Source: an uncultured bacterium (GTDB lineage Bacteria; Verrucomicrobiota; Kiritimatiellia; RFP12; UBA1067). From it: a stretch of DNA of 36,754 bases. Positions 1 through 6,661 of the stretch are shown here, piece by piece. The translations under genes and the position numbers were made by a program. The stretch is from positions 1 through 36,754 of the forward strand of contig CACXRO010000023.1 of NCBI GenBank assembly GCA_902770045.1, in the 5' to 3' direction. The notes under the pieces are model-generated. The model worked only from the letters and a program-made list of their open reading frames with translations, was not told the origin of the DNA and made no database searches. Numbering within the stretch: position 1 is the first letter of the stretch; the number at the start of each line of letters is the position of its first letter.

Positions 1-1
1 C

Positions 2-235
2 TCCTTCGCCGTCGGTTACACCCATTGCGCCGGTGGGAACGCCAGCCGTTCCTTTTTGATTATTCATATTGCTAGGGCCCGTCCCCATCGCCATAAGTTT
101 GGGGCCTTGGTCGACAGGGCCGACGATGTCTGGAAGTTCAAGAAGCTGAAGCCTGGGAATCGTGATGAATCGAAAACGTTCAAACTAATATCGCCATCGT
201 GCGTAAGGTATGTTGATGTCGAGACTGCAAAGTGA
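2..235 (+). CDS. C-terminal fragment of unknown protein (partial, runs in from the left)
   Basis: A reading frame is open from the window edge to a TGA at 233-235 and gives about 77 residues. It is rich in basic residues, with a stretch of alternating Lys, Phe and Leu near residues 45-60. No start codon lies inside the window at a sensible place, so this would be the tail of a longer gene. I do not recognise a family. The frame could be open by chance, but its length without a stop and its even amino-acid composition favour a real C-terminus. The next promoter starts about 13 nt after the stop. Confidence 0.4.
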   Translation, partial: SFAVGYTHCAGGNASRSFLIIHIARARPHRHKFGALVDRADDVWKFKKLKPGNRDESKTFKLISPSCVRYVDVETAK

Positions 236-247
236 ACCAGAGCATAA

Positions 248-253
248 TATAAT
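248..253 (+). promoter_or_regulatory. -10 box upstream of the SHOCT-domain gene
   Basis: A perfect TATAAT lies 56 nt upstream of the ATG at 310. No good -35 is visible at 17 or 18 nt. The leader ends in a strong Shine-Dalgarno, AAAGGAGG, at about 297-304. Confidence 0.5.
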
Positions 254-309
254 GAATTTCGCGGTTAAAGTTGCCGCATAAACAAGAACATCAAACAAAG
301 GAGGACAAA

Positions 310-873
310 ATGGGTCTGTTCGATAGGATAAAGACGACGGCGTCGGGGGTCGGCGCCTCGATAGCAAAAGGTGCTGGGCAAATCACCGGCAAGGCGACGG
401 TTGAGGCTAAGGAGTCCGCTAAGATCGCGGCTGTCAAAGCCGACATTGCTGCAGTTCAGGCGGAAATAGATACTGGATACGTTCAGATTGGCAAGGCATA
501 TGTAGACGCCTGCATCGCCGGCAAGGAAGTTACCGACATTGGGTGCGGAGCTACGCTGAAGATGATGGAGCCAAAACTCGAGAAAAAGATGAAACTCGAG
601 AAGGAACTCATTGAGCTTGAAAAGGCGCTTGCGGATTCCCAGATTATGCAGGAGCGTTCTCTTGTCCAGGCCGAGGTTGATGAAATCAAGGCGAAGCTCG
701 ACAAGGCGAAGGCCATGGGTGCCATCACGGATGCGGACTACAACGCAAGACTTGCGCAGGCGAACAAGAAGCTCGAGCATTTCGATGATATCCGCATGCT
801 CAAGAAGCAGAAGGACCTTGGTCTGCTGACAGCTGCCGAGTTTGACGCGAAGGTCAACGAGCTGCTTAAGTAG
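310..873 (+). CDS. Coiled-coil protein with C-terminal SHOCT-like motifs
   Basis: The protein has 187 residues. The ATG at 310 is chosen because AAAGGAGG lies just before it; an in-frame ATG at 271 has no such site. Residues 1-40 are small and Gly/Ala/Ser-rich. Residues 45-150 are charged, with heptad-like Leu/Ile/Ala spacing typical of a coiled coil. Two short-helix motifs follow, at about 128-155 and 160-187, each a Lys-rich helix, then Gly-x-(Ile/Leu)-Thr, then Asp/Glu-Tyr/Phe. This is the signature of SHOCT domains, which often form the C-termini of oligomeric membrane-associated proteins. No signal peptide is seen. The gene ends 2 nt before the next, a membrane HExxH protein, so the two are almost certainly cotranscribed and probably act together. 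The precise role is unknown. Confidence 0.8.
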   Translation: MGLFDRIKTTASGVGASIAKGAGQITGKATVEAKESAKIAAVKADIAAVQAEIDTGYVQIGKAYVDACIAGKEVTDIGCGATLKMMEPKLEKKMKLEKELIELEKALADSQIMQERSLVQAEVDEIKAKLDKAKAMGAITDADYNARLAQANKKLEHFDDIRMLKKQKDLGLLTAAEFDAKVNELLK

Positions 874-875
874 CG

Positions 876-1679
876 ATGGCCGACTACCTGACGCGAACGC
901 TTTCTCGCGCGCTCAATCAACTCTTGCTCCTTTTCGGCGGAATGCTGGTTTTGGCATTTTTGCTGTGCGTGGTCGCGGGGGAGATCAGAGGAGCGGGGGC
1001 GTCCGTGTTGGGGCGTGGCTATTACTACATGGTAGCGCCTGGCGTAGTGTGCCACGAGACGGGACACGCGCTCGGTTGCTTGATGACGGGAACCAAGATT
1101 CTCCACTTTGAGCCATTCAAACCAAACGGTGATCAACTTGGACATGTAGTTATAGAGAGGAAACACGGTAGTTTTCTGTGGCGGGCAGGTGAATTTCTAA
1201 TCGGAGTTGGACCGATCTGGTTTGGTTGCCTGATGATATGGCTTATTACAAGGCTTTTTGCGAAGAGCTGTTCGTTGCCAGATTTTGACACGCTTTTCCC
1301 ATTGGAGCCCATGCCGTCGTCCTGGTTGTATTGGCGGCGGACTGTCAAGGCTGCGTGGCTCATGTTTAAAAAGGCGTTTAAAGTCTGGAAGTGGCGTTCC
1401 ACATTGAATGTAGTGTATCTTTACCTGATTTTCTGCATTGCATCAGAGATGGGGTTGAGTTATGAAGACCTTTCTGGGATGTGGGTAGGATTTACATGTA
1501 TTTGCTGCATTCTTGTGCTATTGAACATCGTCCCGCCCGTAGGGATCGTCGTCAGTGGATGGACGTATCTTTTTTGCAGGAAGTTGTTCACTGTACACGC
1601 TTTGATGCTTTTTGTTCTTATTGTGGACTGTCTGTTTGTGGTTTTTTTCGTATGGCCAGTAAGATTCTTGTTTTTGTGA
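876..1679 (+). CDS. Multi-pass membrane protein with HExxH motif (M50-like)
   Basis: A 267-residue protein starts 2 nt after the SHOCT gene. Hydrophobic segments lie near residues 18-36, 105-127, 178-192, 205-229 and 240-265. The zinc-protease signature is H60-E61-T62-G63-H64, followed by a small-residue stretch, as in site-2 (M50-like) intramembrane peptidases. A later segment near 217-229 (Asn-Ile-Val-Pro ... Gly) recalls the second M50 motif, but the Asp that supplies the third zinc ligand in that family is not evident; a Ser stands near that position. It could be an active divergent metalloprotease, a non-catalytic relative or a transporter-like scaffold. Codon usage is more AT-rich than in the housekeeping genes to the right, which suggests an accessory origin. 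Confidence 0.7.
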   Translation: MADYLTRTLSRALNQLLLLFGGMLVLAFLLCVVAGEIRGAGASVLGRGYYYMVAPGVVCHETGHALGCLMTGTKILHFEPFKPNGDQLGHVVIERKHGSFLWRAGEFLIGVGPIWFGCLMIWLITRLFAKSCSLPDFDTLFPLEPMPSSWLYWRRTVKAAWLMFKKAFKVWKWRSTLNVVYLYLIFCIASEMGLSYEDLSGMWVGFTCICCILVLLNIVPPVGIVVSGWTYLFCRKLFTVHALMLFVLIVDCLFVVFFVWPVRFLFL

Positions 1680-1723
1680 CCGTGAATCGTGTAATCAACT
1701 GACTGCGGTTGAGGATTTTTTGG

Positions 1724-1729
1724 TAAAAT
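1724..1729 (+). promoter_or_regulatory. -10 box (TAAAAT) ahead of the TPP riboswitch
   Basis: TAAAAT lies about 12 nt before the first conserved riboswitch base, preceded by TGG as in an extended -10. No clear -35 is seen. This is the expected place for the promoter of the riboswitch transcript. Confidence 0.45.
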
Positions 1730-1737
1730 ATACGCGT

Positions 1738-1817
1738 AACGGGGTGCTGGCGCGCATGGGGCGCGGTGGCTGAGATAAGACCCGAGAACCTGAACAGGGT
1801 AATTCCTGCGGAGGAAA
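1738..1817 (+). ncRNA. TPP riboswitch (THI box)
   Basis: The segment holds the conserved THI-element blocks in order: GGGGTGC at 1741-1747, GGCTGAGA at 1768-1775, ACCCGAGAACCTGAACAGGG at about 1780-1799, then GTAAT and CCTGCGGAGGAAAG. Together these form the pyrimidine-sensing CTGAGA helix and the pyrophosphate-sensing helix known from thiamine-pyrophosphate aptamers. A GC-rich extra arm (P3) sits between the first two blocks. The 3' strand includes GGAGG, which is also the Shine-Dalgarno of the ATG at 1822, so control is probably at translation initiation. The gene it should control is only a stub. Confidence 0.93.
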
Positions 1818-1821
1818 GAAG

Positions 1822-1857
1822 ATGACGCAGTTGGAAGCGGCCCGGAATCAGCCATAA
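1822..1857 (+). pseudogene. thiC: thiC N-terminal remnant (11 codons, then stop)
   Basis: An ATG follows the riboswitch Shine-Dalgarno at normal spacing and encodes MTQLEAARNQP before a TAA. Short-form ThiC (phosphomethylpyrimidine synthase) proteins commonly begin Met-Thr-Gln-(Leu/Met)-Glu-x-Ala-(Arg/Lys), and thiC is the gene most often found under a TPP riboswitch. I read this as the first 8-9 codons of thiC left after a deletion. It might instead be a short leader peptide, but the match to the family N-terminus makes that less likely. Confidence 0.6.
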
Positions 1858-1860
1858 TCA

Positions 1861-1890
1861 TTGACGGCGATGACAGAGGAATGATATAAT
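1861..1890 (+). promoter_or_regulatory. Sigma-70 promoter TTGACG-N18-TATAAT
   Basis: TTGACG at 1861-1866 and TATAAT at 1885-1890 are 18 nt apart. An ATG follows only 7 nt after the -10, so any transcript would begin at or next to the start codon. Confidence 0.55.
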
Positions 1891-1897
1891 GCGCGAT

Positions 1898-1945
1898 ATG
1901 AAAGCGGTTATAGGAGAGGTCATGCGCGAGTTTTACGAAAGATGA
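1898..1945 (+). pseudogene. Micro-ORF (15 codons) directly after a -10 box
   Basis: The ORF encodes MKAVIGEVMREFYER and stops at 1943-1945, overlapping the next ATG as ATGA. It resembles the short N-terminal helix seen at the start of many bacterial AAA/DUF4143 ATPases, but it is too short for a firm assignment. It is either the stub of a deleted gene or a leader peptide. It lies between the thiC stub and queA in a stretch with no other genes. Confidence 0.3.
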
Positions 1946-2061
1946 AAGATGCAAGGGGCGAGATCAAAGTGGATGACTGCACGGTCGTGACATGGGACGA
2001 GGAGCGAAATGACGATGGAATCAGGATTGTTCCTGCGTGGAAGTGGTGTATGGAACAGTGA
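1942..2061 (+). CDS. Small ORF of 39 residues, unknown
   Basis: The ATG overlaps the stop of the preceding micro-ORF (ATGA), a coupling used repeatedly elsewhere in this window. The product is acidic in its middle and has three Trp and two Cys residues. I do not recognise it. It may be a decayed internal piece of a longer gene. From its stop to queA at 2147 (85 nt) I see no further feature. Confidence 0.3.
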   Translation: MKDARGEIKVDDCTVVTWDEERNDDGIRIVPAWKWCMEQ

Positions 2062-2146
2062 GCTCGATTTCCTCGGTGCCGCGGCGGAGTGATTCGGGTG
2101 CGGTGGTTTTGATGAAACACGAGACGCAAAAGAGGTTTCTGGAGAA

Positions 2147-3259
2147 ATGAAGACACGACAGTTCTGGTATCCGCTCCCCGAGCGGCTGATCGCCCAGCAC
2201 CCCGCCGAACGGCGCGGTACCGAGCGGATGATGGTGCTGCACCGCGACACCGGGGTCATCGAGCACCGCCACATCGCGGACATCGTGGAGTACATGACGC
2301 CGGACGACCTCCTGGTCGTCAACGACACCAAGGTCTTTCCGGCGCGGCTCGTCGGCGAATGGCCCGACACCCACGGCGCGGTCGAGCTGCTGATGGTGAA
2401 CGCCGCGCCGATGGACGCCGAGACGGACATCCCGGACATGGCGGCGGACACTGGCTCGCTCCGGTGGAACTGCATGATCGGCTCGGGGCGGAAGTGCCGC
2501 GAGGGCCAGGTGGCGGAGTTTGGCCCCAAGGGCGAGCTGAAGGCGAGGCTCCTGAAGCCGCTCGGCGGCATCGGCATGTGGAAGGTCGAGTTCGAGTGCG
2601 GGCGTCCGCTGATGGAGCTGCTGGACGAGTTCGGGCGCACCCCGGTGCCGCCCTACGTGAAGCGCGAGGGCACGCGCGAGGAGGAGCTCGAGGACCGCGA
2701 GCGCTATCAGACCATCTACGCGCGCGAGGTGGGGTCGGTCGCCGCGCCGACCGCCGGGCTCCACTTCACGCCGGAGATCTTCGCCGCGCTCGAGGCGAAG
2801 GGGGTGCGGCGCGTCGCGGTGACGCTGCACGTCGGTCCCGGGACGTTCCGCCCGGTCAAGGCCGAGGACATCGAGGACCACCACATGGACTTCGAGGCGT
2901 TCACGGTGCCGCCGGAGACGGCGGCGGCGGTCAACGAGTGCAAGGCGCGCGGCGGCAGGGTGTTCTGCGTCGGCTCCACCACGGTGCGCACGCTCGAGAC
3001 GGTTGCGGCGGCGGTGGCGGCGGACGGCGGCGAGGGCGTGGTGGCGGCGGGGAGCGGCGCGAGCGACATCTTCATCCACCCGCCCTACCGGTTCCGCGTC
3101 TGCGACGCGATGCTGACCAACTTCCACCTGCCGCAGTCGACGCTGCTGATGATGGTCTCGGCGCTCGCCGGACGCGAAAGGGTCCTCTGCGCCTACGCGA
3201 TGGCGGTCCGGGCGGGGTACATGTTTTTTTCCTATGGTGATTGCATGCTCATAGTCTGA
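2147..3259 (+). CDS. queA: S-adenosylmethionine:tRNA ribosyltransferase-isomerase (QueA)
   Basis: QueA transfers and isomerises the ribosyl part of SAM onto 7-aminomethyl-7-deazaguanine in tRNA to make epoxyqueuosine, a late step of queuosine synthesis in the cytosol. The protein has 370 residues, close to the usual 340-365. Family landmarks are present: the N-terminal Tyr-Pro-Leu-Pro-Glu-x-Leu-Ile-Ala-Gln segment (residues 8-18), the Val-Asn-(Asp/Asn)-Thr-Lys-Val block near 57-63, AAPTAGLHFT near 200-209, LHVGPGTFRPV near 228-238, and the C-terminal GYMFFSYGDCMLI. The start at 2147 fits the family N-terminus, although the GGAGA before it is unusually close. The last 20 bases of the gene contain the promoter of the next gene. 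Confidence 0.97.
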   Translation: MKTRQFWYPLPERLIAQHPAERRGTERMMVLHRDTGVIEHRHIADIVEYMTPDDLLVVNDTKVFPARLVGEWPDTHGAVELLMVNAAPMDAETDIPDMAADTGSLRWNCMIGSGRKCREGQVAEFGPKGELKARLLKPLGGIGMWKVEFECGRPLMELLDEFGRTPVPPYVKREGTREEELEDRERYQTIYAREVGSVAAPTAGLHFTPEIFAALEAKGVRRVAVTLHVGPGTFRPVKAEDIEDHHMDFEAFTVPPETAAAVNECKARGGRVFCVGSTTVRTLETVAAAVAADGGEGVVAAGSGASDIFIHPPYRFRVCDAMLTNFHLPQSTLLMMVSALAGRERVLCAYAMAVRAGYMFFSYGDCMLIV

Positions 3260-3270
3260 TTTGGTATAAT
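3241..3270 (+). promoter_or_regulatory. Promoter of the PAS gene, extended -10, leaderless
   Basis: TTGCAT (3241-3246) and TATAAT (3265-3270) are 18 nt apart, with TG one base before the -10. The ATG at 3278 is 7 nt after the -10 box, so transcription would start at about the A of the start codon. There is no Shine-Dalgarno. The -35 lies inside the end of queA. Confidence 0.75.
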
Positions 3271-3277
3271 CCACAAT

Positions 3278-3991
3278 ATGTCACTCTTTGTACCCAAAGA
3301 CCGCCGCTCGCTTTTCCGCCAGTTTCTGACGGGAATGTACGACGCCGTAATCATCGCCGACCCCAACGGGCACATCCTCGACGTGAACCCGCGGGCGGTC
3401 GAGCACTTCGGGCGCGACCTCGACGAGGTCCTCGACCAGCCGGTCTCGACGCTCATTCCGGGGCTGCGTCCCGAGGTGGTGCAGCGCATCCGCCACGGCA
3501 TCGAGGGCGACCACCGCGTGATGGTGAACGCCTACGGCGTCAACAAGGCCGGCGCCAAGTTCGCCTGCGAGGTGACGGTGTCGGTGATCGACCTCATGAA
3601 CCCCGGCGACCTCGTCTTCACCGTGCGCAACATCGAGCGCCGGCGCGAGATCATGACTTCCTACAAGACGCGCTCGAACGCCTTCGAGCTTTCGCAGGCC
3701 GCGCTCTTCGCCTGCGACGCCGACGGCAGGATCCTCGAGGTCAACCAGGCGTTCCTCGACATGTTCGACCTTGCGGACGAGGAGGCGGCGAAGACGAAGT
3801 CGTTCTCCGACTTCATGAACGACGACCCGCTGCCCGAGAACTTCCGCAAGGCGCTCGCCGGCGAGCGCACGGTGACGGGAATCGTCGCCGAGGGCGACGA
3901 CGGCTCCGAGGAGGAGGTCGAGGTGGTCCTGGCGCCCAACCTGGTCGCGCGCAAGGTCATCGGCGTGGTGGGGAGCCTGCTCAAGGCATGA
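3278..3991 (+). CDS. Tandem PAS-domain protein without an output domain
   Basis: The protein has 237 residues and no signal peptide or membrane segment. PAS domain 1 covers about residues 15-125: Asp-Ala-Val-Ile-Ile-Ala-Asp, then Gly-His-Ile-Leu-Asp-Val-Asn, then a Glu-His-Phe-Gly block as in classical PAS sensors. PAS domain 2 covers about 132-235: Leu-Phe-Ala-Cys-Asp-Ala-Asp-Gly-Arg-Ile-Leu-Glu-Val-Asn. No kinase, GGDEF or helix-turn-helix follows, so the protein must signal by partner binding or act as a stand-alone small-molecule sensor. Its stop overlaps the ATG of the pseudouridine synthase (ATGA at 3988), so the two are translationally coupled. The promoter predicts a leaderless mRNA. 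Confidence 0.85.
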   Translation: MSLFVPKDRRSLFRQFLTGMYDAVIIADPNGHILDVNPRAVEHFGRDLDEVLDQPVSTLIPGLRPEVVQRIRHGIEGDHRVMVNAYGVNKAGAKFACEVTVSVIDLMNPGDLVFTVRNIERRREIMTSYKTRSNAFELSQAALFACDADGRILEVNQAFLDMFDLADEEAAKTKSFSDFMNDDPLPENFRKALAGERTVTGIVAEGDDGSEEEVEVVLAPNLVARKVIGVVGSLLKA

Positions 3992-4875
3992 GGGTCGGTC
4001 CCGGAGACCCCCGGCGGCTGCAGGACTTTCTCGCGGCGAAGCTGAAGCTTTCGCGCCGCGCGGCGAAGGACCTGGTGGACCGCCGCCTCGTCTGGGTCAA
4101 CCGCAAGTGCGTCTGGATCGCAGGCTACGCGCTGAACGGCGGCGACGAGGTGGAGACCGCGAAGGCGGTCCCCAAGGCGCCGGTCAAGTTCCACGTGCGC
4201 GTTCTGTGGTCCGACGCGAACTACCTCGTCTGCGACAAGCCGGCGGGCGTCCTCACCTGCGGCGACGAGCGGTCGGCGGAGGCGATCCTACGCGCCCAGG
4301 AGTCGCTTCCCGGCCTCGCGGCGGTGCACCGGCTCGACCGCGACACCACCGGCTGCGTGCTTTTCGCGAAGACCGAGGAGGCGCGCGAGGCGGCGGTGGA
4401 GGTGTTCAGGACGCGGCGGGTGTCCAAGACCTACCACGCGATCGGCGCGGGCGAGTTCAAATACCAGCACCAGAAGATCGACGCGGAGCTGGACGGCGAG
4501 AGCGCGGTCTCCTACGTGACGCGCGAGATGCAGGGCGACGGCGCCTGCTTCCTCAGGGTGCGCATCGAGACCGGGCGCACCAACCAGATCCGCCGCCATC
4601 TCGCCTCGGTGCGCTGCCCGGTGGTGGGCGACCGGGTCTTCGGGCTCAAGCGCGCGCGCGACCCGCGCCTCATGCAGGTGCCGCGCCAGATGCTGCACGC
4701 TTCCACGCTTTCGCTGCCGAACCCGCTCGACCCGCACGCCGAGATCAGCGTCCATTCGCCGCTGCCGGCCGACTTCCGCGCAGCGCTCGGGCTTTTCGGG
4801 ATGGGAAGGGGCAAGGCGCCCAGGAGAACAAGGAAATCGAAGCCGGCCGCGTCCGGCGGAAAGGGGAGAAGATGA
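3988..4875 (+). CDS. RluA-family RNA pseudouridine synthase
   Basis: This 295-residue enzyme isomerises uridine to pseudouridine in rRNA or tRNA. An S4 RNA-binding domain (about residues 10-60) is followed by the RluA catalytic domain, whose signature HRLDRDTTG lies near residues 113-121 and contains the catalytic Asp. The ETGRTNQIRRHL block near 193-204 is also typical. The start at 3988 overlaps the PAS gene stop. The frame is open further upstream only because it shadows the PAS gene. The C-terminus is Lys/Arg-rich, probably for RNA contact. Which site it modifies (RluC-, RluD- or TruC-like) cannot be told from sequence alone. The stop overlaps the start of the fucosidase gene. Confidence 0.93.
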   Translation: MRVGPGDPRRLQDFLAAKLKLSRRAAKDLVDRRLVWVNRKCVWIAGYALNGGDEVETAKAVPKAPVKFHVRVLWSDANYLVCDKPAGVLTCGDERSAEAILRAQESLPGLAAVHRLDRDTTGCVLFAKTEEAREAAVEVFRTRRVSKTYHAIGAGEFKYQHQKIDAELDGESAVSYVTREMQGDGACFLRVRIETGRTNQIRRHLASVRCPVVGDRVFGLKRARDPRLMQVPRQMLHASTLSLPNPLDPHAEISVHSPLPADFRAALGLFGMGRGKAPRRTRKSKPAASGGKGRR

Positions 4876-6260
4876 GGAAACTGGTGTTTGCCGCGGCTTT
4901 CGCCGCGTGTGCGTCCATGGCGTCCGCCGACTACGAGGCGAAGTGGGAGTCGCTCGACTCCCGTCCGGTGCCGCAGTGGTGGCAGGATGCGAAGTTCGGC
5001 ATCTTCATCCACTGGGGTCCGTACGCGGTTCCGGCGTACGCGCCGGTCGCCGAGAACGGCAAGTTCCACTGGGACGGCTATTCCGAGTGGTACCAGGGCT
5101 TTATGCTCAAGGGCAAGAAGCCGTTCCTCGACCATCACCGGGAACTCTATCACGACGCGCCCTACGGCAACTTCGCCGCGCAGTTCCGGGCGGAGAACTT
5201 CGACGCGAAGGCGTGGGCGAAGCTCTTCCGCCGCGCCGGCGCGAAGTACGTGGTGCTCACCTCGAAGCACCACGACGGCTTCGCGCTGTGGCCGAGCCCC
5301 GAGTCGCCGTACTACAACGCGGTGGCGATGGGCCCCGGGCGCGACCTCGCCCGCGAGTACTGCGACGCGATGGCGGCGGAGGGGCTGAAGCGCGGCTTCT
5401 ACTTCTCGATGCTCGAATACGCGAACCCGCTCTACCCCGCGAAACGCGACGGCGCCGCCGGCGAAGGTGCGCTTTCGATCGGCGAGTGGAACCGCAGGGT
5501 GAACATGCCCCAGCTCAGGGAGCTCGCCGAGAAGTACCGCGCAGACATCATCTGGCCCGACGGCGAGTGGGACTACACCTCTGCCGAGCACGGCAGCGAG
5601 GCGTTCCTCGCCTGGCTCTACAACGAGTCGCCGGTGAAGGACACGGTGGTCGCGAACGACCGCTGGGGCAAGGACTGCCGCGGAAAGCACGGCGGCCACT
5701 ACACCACCGAGTACCTGCTCGAGGGCGGCGACGCGTCCGGCGACTCGGCGGTGCATCCCTGGGAGGAGTGCCGCGGCATCGGCAGCTCGTTCGGCTACAA
5801 CCGCTACGAGACGCCCGACCACTACATGAGCCGCGAGAAGTGCGTCGAGACGCTCGTCAACTGCGTCTCGCGCGGCGGCAACCTGCTCCTGAACGTGGGG
5901 CCGACGGCAGACGGCCGCATCCCGGCGATCATGCAGGACCGCCTGCTTGCGATGGGCCGCTGGCTGGAGGCGAACGGCGAGGCGATCTACGCGACGGTGA
6001 AATGGGACGAGGCGCCGAAGGGCCTCAAGAGCGTCTACTTCACCCGCAAGGGCGGCGACCTCTATCTCATCTCCTTCCTCGCCGGCCGCGCGCCGCTGTC
6101 GGTGAAGACGGGCGCGGTGAAGTCGGTCACGGTTCTCGGCGCGCCGTCGGCCAAGGTGGAGTGGTCGGTGAAGGACGGCGACCTTACCGTCGTGCCGCCT
6201 GCGTTCGCCGCCGGCGAATGCCCGTGCGAGTTCGCGCCGGTCCTCAAGATTGTCCGCTGA
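4872..6260 (+). CDS. Secreted GH29 alpha-L-fucosidase (first copy)
   Basis: The 462-residue protein has a signal peptide at residues 1-19 (positive start, Ala-rich core, Ala-Ser-Ala cleavage site). The GH29 catalytic barrel follows: WWQDAKFGIFIHWGPYAVPA near residues 36-55, SKHHDGFALW near 133-142, and WPDGEW around 228-233, in which D230 is the likely nucleophile. SRGGNLLLNVGPTADGRIP lies near 334-352. The enzyme should release L-fucose from host or plant glycans in the periplasm or outside the cell. The ATG at 4872 overlaps the preceding stop; the longer open frame upstream is a shadow. Coupling of a glycosidase to an RNA-modification gene is odd and may reflect gene compaction rather than shared function. 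Confidence 0.95.
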   Translation: MRKLVFAAAFAACASMASADYEAKWESLDSRPVPQWWQDAKFGIFIHWGPYAVPAYAPVAENGKFHWDGYSEWYQGFMLKGKKPFLDHHRELYHDAPYGNFAAQFRAENFDAKAWAKLFRRAGAKYVVLTSKHHDGFALWPSPESPYYNAVAMGPGRDLAREYCDAMAAEGLKRGFYFSMLEYANPLYPAKRDGAAGEGALSIGEWNRRVNMPQLRELAEKYRADIIWPDGEWDYTSAEHGSEAFLAWLYNESPVKDTVVANDRWGKDCRGKHGGHYTTEYLLEGGDASGDSAVHPWEECRGIGSSFGYNRYETPDHYMSREKCVETLVNCVSRGGNLLLNVGPTADGRIPAIMQDRLLAMGRWLEANGEAIYATVKWDEAPKGLKSVYFTRKGGDLYLISFLAGRAPLSVKTGAVKSVTVLGAPSAKVEWSVKDGDLTVVPPAFAAGECPCEFAPVLKIVR

Positions 6261-6276
6261 TTGTGATTTTGAATTG

Positions 6277-6512
6277 AAACTCCGATGGTTGGGGTTCTCG
6301 CTACCGCTTCACTGCTTCGCATCTGACAACCGCAATCCATTGTCACCTTGGGATAGTCTTATATCTGGGGGCGTGCCCCCAGACCCCCACGAGTGACTGC
6401 GGCGAAGCCGCAGATATAAAATGAGGTAAGATTGTCCGTGCAAGACGAATGTTGCGCGCGAAGCATTGTCCATTCTGCGGAGCGGTAGCGAGAGCCCCAC
6501 GGATCGGAGTTT
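6277..6512 (+). repeat. 236-bp element with 32-bp inverted ends (MITE-like)
   Basis: The ends 6277-6308 and 6481-6512 are inverted repeats of 32 bp with four mismatches. The middle holds two perfect hairpins, CTGGGGGC-GT-GCCCCCAG at 6365-6382 and CTGCGGC-GAA-GCCGCAG at 6397-6413, framed by TATAT and ATATA. There is no credible gene inside. The architecture fits a non-autonomous mobile element or a long cruciform or terminator. It lies 16 nt after the fucosidase stop. From 6513 to the promoter at 6567 I see nothing. Confidence 0.65.
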
Positions 6513-6566
6513 TCTATGCTACGCTGCTAAGGCTTCTACAAAATTCAGAAATCATAATACACCCTA

Positions 6567-6596
6567 TTGACAAGCGGGCAAAGAAAAGAGTATACT
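6567..6596 (+). promoter_or_regulatory. Sigma-70 promoter TTGACA-N18-TATACT of the FadL gene
   Basis: TTGACA at 6567-6572 and TATACT at 6591-6596 give an 18-nt spacer. The leader would be about 58 nt and ends in AAAAAAGGA before the ATG at 6662. A second TTGACA at 6607-6612 has only a weak -10 partner (TAATTG at 6630). Confidence 0.75.
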
Positions 6597-6661
6597 ACGC
6601 ACCAACTTGACAAAAAGACGAAAAGTGTCTAATTGTCGCAACACCTAAAAAAGGATACTCA

